This document shows positions 43,907 to 51,674 of a stretch of 64,000 nt of DNA, piece after piece. The notes below the pieces were generated by a model. That model saw nothing but the letters and a program-made list of their open reading frames with translations, was not told the DNA's origin and did no database searches. Location of the stretch: the NCBI RefSeq assembly GCF_013349955.1, contig NZ_JABVXC010000004.1, positions 59,036 to 123,035 on the forward strand. Reading direction: 5' to 3'. Made by a program: the position numbers and the translations under genes. Each line of letters begins with the position of its first letter. Positions within the stretch are counted from its first letter, which is position 1. Source of the stretch: Onishia taeanensis (lineage in GTDB: Bacteria > Pseudomonadota > Gammaproteobacteria > Pseudomonadales > Halomonadaceae).

Positions 43907-44284
43907 TCACCAATGAGGAAACAACAACCATGACCATCCCCACCGCTCTTGCCAGCGATCCACCAAGCGAGCGGTGAACTCCGGGGAGAGCTGAGCGACG
44001 ATCACATAGTTGTCGCGCTTGCCGATGCGGAATTCAGTGGTGGGCTTGGTTGCCGTGGGAATCTCCACCAGTGATGGGAATTCGATTACGTCCCTAGCGG
44101 CAAGGCGTTCGACGGTGGGCTTCACGCTGTCATGCCGTACTTCGACCACCTCAGCGATCTCGTGGCTGCTTATGGTCGGCTCGATGGTGGCGGAAGTCGT
44201 GGCGGGCTTTATCGCAAAATCTGGCAAACCATCAAGGCGTTGGCCCTGTCGATTTGCCACATGGTGGCGCTTCCTGGGAGCCAC
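43907..44284 (-). CDS. Rha-like phage regulatory protein, N-terminal part
   Basis: Up to 125 aa. The core PTISSHEIAEVVEVRHDSVK, then VERLAARDVIEFPS and TEFRIGKRDNYVIVAQLSPE, ending TARLVDRWQER, is the DNA-binding N-terminal domain of Rha-type phage antirepressors. Family members usually continue beyond this domain; here the frame ends in unrelated GWSWLLFPHW, so the gene is probably truncated at the 3' side. The start is unclear: the ATG at 44284 lacks a good ribosome site and the first 30 residues are not family-like. Confidence 0.55.
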   Translation of the reverse strand: MAPRKRHHVANRQGQRLDGLPDFAIKPATTSATIEPTISSHEIAEVVEVRHDSVKPTVERLAARDVIEFPSLVEIPTATKPTTEFRIGKRDNYVIVAQLSPEFTARLVDRWQERWGWSWLLFPHW

Positions 44285-44658
44285 TCCGAGGTATCACCAC
44301 CGTGGCGCGGATAGTAGACGCACTGGAACATGATCTACCCCTGTTCCTCTGACTCCGTGCGCCAGTCCTTGAACCAGAGGAACGGGACTCCTACCGTCTC
44401 GCCCTCGACTCCGTGTGTCCGTCACTGAGCTGGAGGAACGGGACTCCGATGGGACTCCTTCCGATGGGACTCCTACAGGCTACCCCCGGCCATTTTGTGG
44501 CGCATCTCTGAGCCGGTATTGAGTGTATATAAAAGAACGCGCTTCCCCGTACCCCGCCCCGAGCGGGCGCATGGTGGCGGCTGGAAGTCGATCTTCAAGA
44601 CACCCACCGGGGGAATGAACGACGACGGCACCCATCCCCCATGGCTGAGCGTCAGGAC
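44285..44658. other. Gene-free stretch with 56-bp and 15-bp tandem repeats
   Basis: GACTCCGTG at 44351 and 44407 and GAGGAACGGGACTCC at 44377 and 44433 define two imperfect 56-bp units. GATGGGACTCCT then repeats at 44448 and 44463 with a 15-bp period. No gene is supported. Confidence 0.5.
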
Positions 44659-44958
44659 TTACATCACCGGGTCATGCTTGGCATCTGCCCAGCGATCCAG
44701 GGACAGGCCGCATTGATTCCAGGCGAGCAGCCCGACCATCGGCACCCGCAGGAAGACATCTCCTGCGACCAGTCCCATGATGGCCAGCTCCGTACCCCAG
44801 CGTGTGAACTCAATACGCATTGCTTCGGCTCCTTGCTGTCTGGTGGTAGTCCTTGGCGCCCGCCTATGAGCGCCAGCAACGGGCACGCTACAGGCCATGC
44901 CAATAATGAGTAAGATATTGATTATAAAGAGATTGATCCGATAACGGGTCTGGTTCAA
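44659..44958 (-). CDS. Possible small membrane or exported protein
   Basis: 99-aa frame with an N-terminal hydrophobic segment (INLFIINILLIIGMACSV) followed by an Arg-rich stretch and a second weakly hydrophobic part (ELAIMGLVAGDVFLRVPMVG). No clear ribosome site and no family. It may be a chance frame; the good hydrophobic N-terminus is the main support. Confidence 0.3.
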   Translation of the reverse strand: MNQTRYRINLFIINILLIIGMACSVPVAGAHRRAPRTTTRQQGAEAMRIEFTRWGTELAIMGLVAGDVFLRVPMVGLLAWNQCGLSLDRWADAKHDPVM

Positions 44959-45047
44959 ACAAGGATGGTTGGACTTCTCTCAGGATGCCCGCGCTCATTG
45001 GCTCCCGGTGACAACCGATGCACCAGGGGATGACTTCGAGCCGACAC

Positions 45048-45073
45048 AAAAAAGCAGGACCGCTTGGCCCTGC
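45048..45073 (-). terminator. Rho-independent terminator of the resolvase gene
   Basis: GCAGG (45054-45058) pairs with CCTGC (45069-45073); on the minus strand the hairpin is followed by six T. It lies about 25 bp beyond the resolvase stop. Confidence 0.7.
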
Positions 45074-45098
45074 CTTGGTGTCCTGCTGCTCGATGTCC

Positions 45099-45728
45099 TC
45101 ACTGAGCGGGCTTCTCGACTCGCTTCATGGCACGTTGGACGGTGCTGACACCACAGCCCACGATGTCGGCAGTCTTGCGGACACTGAAGCCTTGCTCTCG
45201 AAGCTCCATGACCCGCCGATGTAGCTCCTCGTTCACCGGACGGCCCTTGTAGCGGCCATCCTGCTTGGCCTTCTCGATGCCCTGGGCCTGACGCCTACGC
45301 CTGTCCTCGTAGTCCTTGCGAGCGACAGCCGCCAGCATGTCGAGGAGCATAGCGTTCACCGCATCGAGCATCCTCCCGGTGAAGTCGTCACCGTTGCCCA
45401 CGGTCAGCGCCGCGTGGCTCGTCGGTAGGTCCAGGGAGACGACCCGAAGACCCGCGCTCTGGATGGCGCCCTTGAGCCTGTCCCAATCGCCTTTCGTCAG
45501 GCGCGTCAGTCGGTCCACCTGCTCGACCAGCAGCACATCGCCGGGGTGGGCATCGTCAATGAGTCGAGCCAGCTCAGTACGGTCGGCCTTGGTGCCGCTG
45601 GCGTTCTCGATGTACCACGAAGCGACCATCACTCCCTTCTCGCTGGTGAAGCTGGTCAGCGCCTCACGGGCACGGCTGGCGTTCTGGTCATCGGTGGAGG
45701 CGCGGAGGTAGGCTCGAATGTAAGCCAT
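45099..45728 (-). CDS. Serine recombinase / resolvase
   Basis: 209-aa resolvase-invertase family protein. The catalytic Ser is in RAYLRASTDDQNAS, the Arg pair in LLVEQVDRLTRLTKGDW, and a long helix (LDMLAAVARKDYEDRRRRQAQGI) leads to the C-terminal helix-turn-helix (RKTADIVGCGVSTVQRAMK). All active-site residues are present. It is probably a multimer-resolution or site-specific recombinase brought in with the island. A good terminator follows. Confidence 0.88.
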   Translation of the reverse strand: MAYIRAYLRASTDDQNASRAREALTSFTSEKGVMVASWYIENASGTKADRTELARLIDDAHPGDVLLVEQVDRLTRLTKGDWDRLKGAIQSAGLRVVSLDLPTSHAALTVGNGDDFTGRMLDAVNAMLLDMLAAVARKDYEDRRRRQAQGIEKAKQDGRYKGRPVNEELHRRVMELREQGFSVRKTADIVGCGVSTVQRAMKRVEKPAQ

Positions 45729-46048
45729 TGTCGTTCACTCCCTTGTCGAGCACTGTGTTCGCTTGGGTATGGTCACAATAGGTGTGCTCGTTAGGGCTGT
45801 CAAACCATGGATGTGAACACGGATACAGGGCGCCTTGAGGCGTGCTCGCTCAGGTACACCCTAGTGGTCACGGATCGGCACCGCACTGACAGCAACCGAC
45901 GCGAGCCGAAGGATGGACGCCGGGGACGCACAGCTTGTAGATTAATCGTTCGCCTGTGTGCCTTGGTTTATTTTTGCGAAGCACCCTAGACATGTCAGAC
46001 GCTCGATCTGGAATGGACATGAATCATCAAGATAAGAAGGAATAAACG
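45729..46048. other. Divergent intergenic region
   Basis: 320 bp between the resolvase and the FRG-domain gene, which point away from each other. A 60-codon frame on the plus strand has no ribosome site and is not supported. It must contain both promoters. Confidence 0.4.
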
Positions 46049-46945
46049 ATGTGGGATGAGATACCTCAGATTGAGCATCACAATGCCTCAAAACTTCTGA
46101 AACATTTTATTGACAACCAAAGTGCGGGCATTATTTATAGGGGGCTAGGCCATCAGTCCTGGACTCTCAGTCCATCAATTTCAAGGGCCACAGGGTCTCG
46201 CAAGCTGAATGCCATCTACGGTGATGACTCAAGAGCATTTAAGGAAATTGCGTACTTAGCAAGATTTGTAAATGCTTGCGACGATGCTGGGATAAAAGTG
46301 GCTGGAGATAGCGACCAGCTAAGAGATTTTCTGTTAGAGCCAAGAGGGACAAACAGTCATGGGCGCGTCGTAGATTTATTTAAGTACCCAAGCCTTTGGC
46401 CGTCAGATGACAATGCTGTATTTCACTTTCTCGCACAAGCACAGCACCACGGGGTTCCTACAAGACTTTTAGACTGGACAACTTCACCATTAGTTGCTTG
46501 CTACTTCTCTGTTTCCCAGGCCATACATGAAAGGAGAAGGCTGCTTTCACAGAGAGAAGATGCAAACCTTTCAGAGTGGATGCTTGCCGTTGTAGAACTT
46601 GACACAATGCAAGCAGCAGGATTCAAGGAAACCTTTAGAATTAGAAATGCTCCAGGCTCCACCAGCCAGAACTTGGCCGCTCAGAAGGGGCGCTTTACGT
46701 TTATCAAAGGCTTTGATCTTGGCGATCTTGATCTTTTGAATCATAGACATTCCCGGAGCTATCTAAAAAGGCATCTTCTTCCTCTTTCGGAAGCATACAA
46801 TCTGATGCGACAGATAGAAATGTTAGGAGTGACTACAGCGACACTCTTTCCAGGTCACGACGGTGCTGCGAAAGACTCAATCGAAACCATGCTTCTGGAA
46901 GATTTAGATCAGGAAATTAGGGACTTTTCCTTACCTCGAGTGTAG
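46049..46945 (+). CDS. FRG-domain protein, candidate defence effector
   Basis: 298-aa soluble protein. The FRG domain, named for its Phe/Tyr-Arg-Gly motif, is seen in IIYRGLGHQSWTLSPSISRA and in the hallmark AQHHGVPTRLLDWTTSPLVA with CYFSVSQAI. Family function is not established; members are frequent in defence islands and were proposed to be toxin- or nuclease-like. AAGGA precedes the ATG. GC is lower than in the flanking genes. Its 3' end overlaps that of the Abi_C gene by 29 bp in convergent orientation. Confidence 0.75.
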   Translation: MWDEIPQIEHHNASKLLKHFIDNQSAGIIYRGLGHQSWTLSPSISRATGSRKLNAIYGDDSRAFKEIAYLARFVNACDDAGIKVAGDSDQLRDFLLEPRGTNSHGRVVDLFKYPSLWPSDDNAVFHFLAQAQHHGVPTRLLDWTTSPLVACYFSVSQAIHERRRLLSQREDANLSEWMLAVVELDTMQAAGFKETFRIRNAPGSTSQNLAAQKGRFTFIKGFDLGDLDLLNHRHSRSYLKRHLLPLSEAYNLMRQIEMLGVTTATLFPGHDGAAKDSIETMLLEDLDQEIRDFSLPRV

Positions 46946-47660
46946 CAATCAAAAAGGCAGCCATTGTTCCCGCAAGGTTGACTGCAAATTCAGCATGTCG
47001 AGGACTCGGCTTAACTGGCCGAGGCCCTTGGCCATGAGCATCTCCAACTTTATTACGAAGCTCACCAAGACCAGTGACTATGTTAGAGCATCCTCCAAGA
47101 ATACGCTTGAAAGTTTCCTCCATGTGTTGTTCTGGAGCAAGGTTCAGCGCTTGTGATGCCTTACGATATAAAGCTGGCAGGTCATCGCTTCTGCCCGAGT
47201 ACTCCTGTCCATCCACCTCTTCTATGATGTGCTTGCAGACACTTTCAATTAGGGACTTGGCCATTGTGATAGCACCCTCAGGGTCCGATGTTCTTCGAGA
47301 CAACGTCTTCTGCCATGCCATATGAACATGGGTCGAGTCAAAGTTTTCGAGTGTATCGGTAATAGCCATGTCAGATGGAGCGCCTACTTGCTCCAGCTTG
47401 TCGAGGAGGGGCCTAAACTCGCTCCAAATGAACTGTCTTCTCGGTTCATACTGCTCGATTTTCTTGATGAAGCTCCAAAACTGGCTTGGTGAACGGCATG
47501 TCTTAACCATTTGAGGAACAAGCTGCGCTATGCTTGGGTCATCTAGCAAAGCGGCTCGAATCTGAGAGTATTCGTAATCGCTAGCATCACCACCTGTGGC
47601 ACGGGCCACCATCATGTTTTGCATCGATTCAGCATGTTCCAGCAAAAGCTGTCTATCCAT
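46917..47660 (-). CDS. Abortive-infection-type protein with Abi_C domain
   Basis: 247-aa soluble protein. The C-terminal half matches the Abi_C pattern: SDPEGAITMAKSLIESVCKH, then DLPALYRKASQALNLAPEQH and the signature LGELRNKVGDAHGQG. The N-terminal half is helical and unassigned. Abi_C proteins are linked to phage exclusion through suicide-type responses. The frame is open to 47774, but AAGGA before the ATG at 47660 sets the start. Convergent with the FRG gene and next to the right attachment site, it is cargo of the island. Confidence 0.72.
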   Translation of the reverse strand: MDRQLLLEHAESMQNMMVARATGGDASDYEYSQIRAALLDDPSIAQLVPQMVKTCRSPSQFWSFIKKIEQYEPRRQFIWSEFRPLLDKLEQVGAPSDMAITDTLENFDSTHVHMAWQKTLSRRTSDPEGAITMAKSLIESVCKHIIEEVDGQEYSGRSDDLPALYRKASQALNLAPEQHMEETFKRILGGCSNIVTGLGELRNKVGDAHGQGPRPVKPSPRHAEFAVNLAGTMAAFLIATLEVRKSP

Positions 47661-47886
47661 GTTCTGTTCCTTCAACCCCATTGATCCGACGTCTAGCTTT
47701 TTTCCAGAAGCACCGTTATGACCTCTCGCTCTACGCGAATACCTACAGTAGCGCTGGGCGATGGTTACCGCCAAGCTCCAAGTACGAACTCATTGCTTCT
47801 GTTACAGGAAAGCGCTACATTGAGGAGGAATCAACACAGCCAAGCTACTGATTTTTAATGGGTTGTCGGGTTGATGAGGGCGATCC

Positions 47887-47902
47887 CTGTCCCTCCGCCA
47901 CC
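47887..47902 (+). repeat. Putative attachment site, right copy
   Basis: CTGTCCCTCCGCCACC, identical to 39661-39676 and in the same orientation. A terminator follows 14 bp further on, as it does at the left copy, which fits insertion at the 3' end of a gene; that gene was not identified. Confidence 0.55.
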
Positions 47903-47916
47903 GCATCAAACAAATC

Positions 47917-47939
47917 AGCCACCTACGGGTGGCTTTTTT
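47917..47939 (+). terminator. Rho-independent terminator at the island boundary
   Basis: AGCCACC, loop TAC, GGGTGGCT followed by six T (47933-47939 region). Strong plus-strand terminator beside the right attachment site. Confidence 0.8.
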
Positions 47940-48044
47940 GTGCCTGGCCGTTAGAGAAAGCCGATATGGATCGATCTGTATAACGATTGGGAACCTATTA
48001 GGTTATACAGGAACCTTTAGACCGTTGTATGAGGTAGACCAACA

Positions 48045-48947
48045 TCAGGGATAGCGACCACTTCGACGGTTCTCGACCAGCACGGCGAGGATGGCGTTGG
48101 CGGCCTGCATGATCTCATTTGGCTTTTCCCCTTTGCGCCGGCTGCAGAGGATGGGAATGGTGATGTGTTTCTCGGCCAGATAGACATAGTTGATCCCGTC
48201 CCGCTGAAGCCTGCGAACCTGTTCTGGTACCAGGGTGATGCCCAGGTCCGAGGCCACGAGCCCCAGCGCTGTCTGCATCTCATTGGCTTCCTGCGCGACT
48301 CTTACCCGTAGTCCGCGGCGGCGAAACATGCCGAGTACGCTGTCCGCCATGCTGGGGCGCGGCGTGGCCGGAAACAGGATCAGTGGGTATTCGGCTAGCT
48401 GCGCCATGGTCGGCGTGGTGCCTTCCAGGGGGTGGCCGTTAGGCAGTGCCGCCATCATCGGCTCTTCGAACAATACTTCCTGCTCTATATCGGGATCGTC
48501 GATGCGCAACCGGCCGAATCCAAGGTCGATACGTCCCACCTTCAATGCCTGAATCTGCTGCACGGTAGTCAGCTCCGCCAGTGTCAGCTCCAGGTCCTCC
48601 TTTTGTCGTAGCCCGCGCACCAGCAATGGAAGCTGGCCGTAGAACACCGACGGCACGAAGCCAATCCCGAACAGCTGGTGCTTGCTGCGGGCAATACGCC
48701 GGGTGCCAGCGATGGTGGTGTCGACTTTTTCCAGTATCTGCAGAGTATGCTCATGAAAGAACTGGCCCGCCGGGGTGAGGGTCAGGCCCCGAGAACTTCG
48801 CTCGAATAGTCGAGTACCTATTTCTTCTTCTAACTGATTGATCTGGCGGGTTAAAGGGGGCTGGGCCATGTTCAGCCTGACGGCCGCCCGGGTCATGTTC
48901 AGCTCTTCGGCCACTACGCAGAAGTACCGCAGGTGGCGCAACTCCAT
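48045..48947 (-). CDS. catR: LysR-type activator CatR/BenM of the catechol-benzoate genes
   Basis: 300-aa LysR regulator: helix-turn-helix MELRHLRYFCVVAEELNMTR with AAVRLNMAQPPLTRQINQLE, then an effector domain. It is divergent from catB, as CatR, CatM and BenM are. The effector is inferred to be cis,cis-muconate, possibly with benzoate. The frame opens at 49022, but GGAGGT and the family start place the ATG at 48947. An ATAC-N7-GTAT site overlaps its leader, allowing autoregulation. No separate ben regulator is seen, so one protein probably governs cat and ben together. Confidence 0.85.
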   Translation of the reverse strand: MELRHLRYFCVVAEELNMTRAAVRLNMAQPPLTRQINQLEEEIGTRLFERSSRGLTLTPAGQFFHEHTLQILEKVDTTIAGTRRIARSKHQLFGIGFVPSVFYGQLPLLVRGLRQKEDLELTLAELTTVQQIQALKVGRIDLGFGRLRIDDPDIEQEVLFEEPMMAALPNGHPLEGTTPTMAQLAEYPLILFPATPRPSMADSVLGMFRRRGLRVRVAQEANEMQTALGLVASDLGITLVPEQVRRLQRDGINYVYLAEKHITIPILCSRRKGEKPNEIMQAANAILAVLVENRRSGRYP

Positions 48948-48948
48948 G

Positions 48949-48963
48949 ATACCTCCAGGGTAT
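48949..48963. promoter_or_regulatory. CatM/BenM-type operator between catR and catB
   Basis: ATAC-CTCCAGG-GTAT fits the ATAC-N7-GTAT consensus of CatM/BenM sites exactly. It lies directly in front of catR (its start codon ends at 48947) and about 90 bp before the catB start, suited to repress catR and activate catB. Confidence 0.65.
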
Positions 48964-49051
48964 GGAAAGGGACTTAAACAATATTGGTTCCGTCTGCAGG
49001 CTGCAATCAAACTGCCCTGCAATTACCCGATTCCTGGACCTCGGAGCCCCC

Positions 49052-50170
49052 ATGCCCCCTGTGATCAACACAATCGAGACGTTGCTGGTCGACCTGCCGA
49101 CCATTCGCCCGCACAAGCTTTCCATGACAACGATGGCCTGCCAGACCCTGGTCATCGTGCGGATGCATCACAGCGATGGTGTCGAGGGGATCGGTGAGGG
49201 CACCACCATCGGTGGCCTGGCCTATGGTCCCGAGAGTCCCGAGAGCATCAAGACCAACATCGATACCTATCTGGCGCCTCTGCTGGTCGGCCAGCCCTCG
49301 AGCAACATCCAAGCACTCCGTGCTCGGCTGAATCGGCATGCCCGAGGCAACGCCATCGCCAAGTCGGCACTGGAAACCGCATTACTCGACGCTCAGGGCA
49401 AGCGCCTTGGCCTCTCGGTCGCCGAATTGTTGGGCGGCGCCCGCCAGGTGCATCTGCCGGTGCTATGGACCCTGGCCAGCGGTGATACCCAGAAGGACAT
49501 CGACGAGGCTCTGCTGCGTCTCGAGCAGCACCTTCATTGCGACTTCAAGTTGAAGATCGGTGCCAACCCGGTGGATCAGGATGTGCGTCATGTGGCGGCG
49601 ATCAAGGAAGCCCTGGGGGACAGAGCAAGCATCAGGGTCGATATCAACCAGGCCTGGGACGAGCCCACTGCCGTGCGCGGCATTCAGGCACTCCAGAATG
49701 CCGGTATCGATTTGATCGAGCAGGCCATTCCCGCCTGCGAGCATGCCGGGCTGATCCGGCTGTCACAACGCTTCAATGTACCGATGCTGGCCGACGAGGC
49801 CGTTCAGGATGCCCGCGATGGGCTCGAGCTGGCGACTGGCGGCTTCAGTGGTGCCTTTGCCCTGAAGATCGCGAAGTCCGGCGGGCTCTATGGCGTGCTG
49901 GAGTTGGCCCATGTAGCCAAGGCTGCCGGCATTGGCCTCTACGGCGGCACCATGCTGGAAGGCTCCATCGGCACCGCAGCGTCGCTGCATGCCTGGGCGA
50001 CCCAGGACGACATGGCCTGGGGCACCGAGATGTTCGGTCCGCTGTTGCTCAAGGACGACATTGTCGTTGAGCCACTCCACTACCACGCGTTTGGGGTCGA
50101 ACTCCCGCAAGGGCCTGGGCTCGGCGTCACCTTGGATGAAGACAAGCTCGCACACTATGCACGCAAGTAA
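49052..50170 (+). CDS. catB: Muconate cycloisomerase
   Basis: 372-aa enolase-superfamily enzyme converting cis,cis-muconate to muconolactone. It shows TIRPHKLSMTTM in the N-terminal lid, the second-shell FKLKIGANP (Lys-x-Lys), metal ligands in SIRVDINQAW and IEQAIP, and LADEAVQ, with a final Lys in ALKIAKSGG. GGAG five bases before the ATG at 49052 sets the start; the frame is open further up. The stop lies inside a 13-bp tandem repeat. First gene of the catBCA-benABCD cluster. Confidence 0.93.
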   Translation: MPPVINTIETLLVDLPTIRPHKLSMTTMACQTLVIVRMHHSDGVEGIGEGTTIGGLAYGPESPESIKTNIDTYLAPLLVGQPSSNIQALRARLNRHARGNAIAKSALETALLDAQGKRLGLSVAELLGGARQVHLPVLWTLASGDTQKDIDEALLRLEQHLHCDFKLKIGANPVDQDVRHVAAIKEALGDRASIRVDINQAWDEPTAVRGIQALQNAGIDLIEQAIPACEHAGLIRLSQRFNVPMLADEAVQDARDGLELATGGFSGAFALKIAKSGGLYGVLELAHVAKAAGIGLYGGTMLEGSIGTAASLHAWATQDDMAWGTEMFGPLLLKDDIVVEPLHYHAFGVELPQGPGLGVTLDEDKLAHYARK

Positions 50171-50193
50171 CGCACGCAAGTAACGCACGCAAG
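50159..50193 (+). repeat. 13-bp tandem repeat at the catB stop
   Basis: GCACGCAAGTAAC occurs at 50159 and 50172, with a third partial copy (nine bases) at 50185. The first copy contains the catB stop codon, so the second supplies a spare in-frame-like end. Probably a small replication-slippage event. Confidence 0.85.
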
Positions 50194-50212
50194 AACTGAA
50201 AAGGAGAACGTC

Positions 50213-50503
50213 ATGCTGTTTCAGGTGGAAATGACCGTCAAGCTGCCGCCGTCCATGCCTGCCGAGCAGGTCGCCGAGATCAAGGCGACCGAGAAGGCTT
50301 ACTCCCAGGAACTGCAGCGCGCAGGCAAGTGGCGCCATCTGTGGCGCATGGCCGGCAGCTACTCGAACGTCAGCATCTTCGACGTTGAAGACAACGCCGA
50401 ATTGCAGGAGCTGGTCAGCAATCTGCCGCTCTTCCCCTATATGGACATCAGCGTCAAACCGCTGTGCCGTCATCCGTCCTCTATCCGCGAGGATGATGCC
50501 TGA
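50213..50503 (+). CDS. catC: Muconolactone delta-isomerase
   Basis: 96-aa enzyme, the usual length, forming a decamer that isomerises muconolactone to 3-oxoadipate enol-lactone. Family features are MLFQVEMTVKLPPSMP at the start, the catalytic Glu region in EIKATEKAYSQELQ, GKWRHLWRMAG and YSNVSIFDVEDNAELQE. AAGGAG precedes the ATG. It lies 42 bp after catB and 68 bp before catA in the same direction. The next pathway genes (pcaD, pcaIJF) are not in the window. Confidence 0.93.
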   Translation: MLFQVEMTVKLPPSMPAEQVAEIKATEKAYSQELQRAGKWRHLWRMAGSYSNVSIFDVEDNAELQELVSNLPLFPYMDISVKPLCRHPSSIREDDA

Positions 50504-50571
50504 AACGCGGATAACGCACGCCAGCGTCCGCGAGCGGAATGGAAAACCATAACAAACGAGGCTAATCGACC

Positions 50572-51546
50572 ATGACCGTTAAGATTTTCGATACCCCCGA
50601 GGTTCAAGACTTCCTGACCACCGTCGCCGGCTTTGACCAGGACGGCGGCAACGAGCGCACCAAGCAGATCATGCATCGGCTGCTTTCGGACCTGTTCCGC
50701 CTGATCGATGACTTCAATGTCAGCGAGGAGGAGTACTGGTCCGCCGTCAACCTGCTCAACGCCTTGGGCAGCCAGACGCAATTCGGCTTGCTGTCGCCGG
50801 GTCTGGGCTTCGACCACTATCTGGATATGCGCCAGGACGCGATCGATGCCGAGGCCAAGCGCACCGGTGGCACGCCGCGGACCATCGAGGGGCCGCTCTA
50901 TGTGGCAGGCGCCCCGCAGGCCGAGGGCTTCGCACGGATGGACGATGGTCAGGATACGGATGGCGAGACCATGTGGCTGACCGGCCAGGTGCGTGATGTC
51001 GAGGGCAACCCGGTAGCTGGCGCCAAGGTCGAGATATGGCATGCCAACTCCAGGGGCGGCTACTCCTTCTTCGACCAGACGCAGAGCGAATACAACCTGC
51101 GTCGCACCATCCTTACCGACAGCAACGGTCGCTACACGGCTCGCAGCATCATCCCCTCCGGTTACGGCGTGCCGGAAGGTGCCCCTACCGATATGGTGCT
51201 AAAGGCACTGGGCCGGCATGGCGAGCGTCCGGCGCATATCCATTACTTCGTCTCCGCGCCGGGGCATCAGCACCTGACGACCCAGATCAATCTGGCCGGC
51301 GACCCCTATACCTTCGACGACTTCGCCTTTGCTACCCGCGAGGAACTGGTGGTTCCTGCCCGCCGCAGCGAAGACGCGGCCGAGATTGCCAGCCGTCAGT
51401 TGGACGGCCCCTTCGCTGAAGTGGTGTTCGACGTCGCACTGGCCAAGACCGCCGCCCCCGAGCTACAGGTTCGCCACAAGCGTCCGCGGGCCAAGGAAGA
51501 CGAGCAGGACCAGGCGAGCCAACTGGCTGCTACTGCCAGGGTCTGA
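50572..51546 (+). CDS. catA: Catechol 1,2-dioxygenase
   Basis: 324-aa intradiol dioxygenase cleaving catechol to cis,cis-muconate with non-haem Fe(III). The iron ligands are visible: Tyr in IEGPLYVAGAP, Tyr in SGYGVPEGAP, and two His in RPAHIHYFVSAPGH. The N-terminal helical dimer domain (FLTTVAGFDQDGG...) is present. It carries a longer charged C-terminus than many CatA proteins (HKRPRAKEDEQDQAS). It follows catC and leads into benA after 128 bp. Confidence 0.94.
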   Translation: MTVKIFDTPEVQDFLTTVAGFDQDGGNERTKQIMHRLLSDLFRLIDDFNVSEEEYWSAVNLLNALGSQTQFGLLSPGLGFDHYLDMRQDAIDAEAKRTGGTPRTIEGPLYVAGAPQAEGFARMDDGQDTDGETMWLTGQVRDVEGNPVAGAKVEIWHANSRGGYSFFDQTQSEYNLRRTILTDSNGRYTARSIIPSGYGVPEGAPTDMVLKALGRHGERPAHIHYFVSAPGHQHLTTQINLAGDPYTFDDFAFATREELVVPARRSEDAAEIASRQLDGPFAEVVFDVALAKTAAPELQVRHKRPRAKEDEQDQASQLAATARV

Positions 51547-51674
51547 TCGCACGGCTCGACACCATTCCCTATCTGCATCGAACGTGCCCGTGCTGACGAT
51601 CCTGTCGGCGGCACGGCTGGGGCCCTGCGCTCCAATAACGTCAATAACATGATCGCCAAGCGAGGATCACCGTC

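Larger units (their letters stand above)
47661..48044. other. Right end of the island
   Basis: About 380 bp without a gene. It contains the right attachment-site copy and a strong terminator. The cat/ben region begins immediately after, so this is the boundary between island and catabolic region. Confidence 0.5.

Noticed and set aside
45807..45989. 60-codon frame upstream of the FRG gene
   Set aside because: Arg-rich, no ribosome site; lies in the divergent promoter region.
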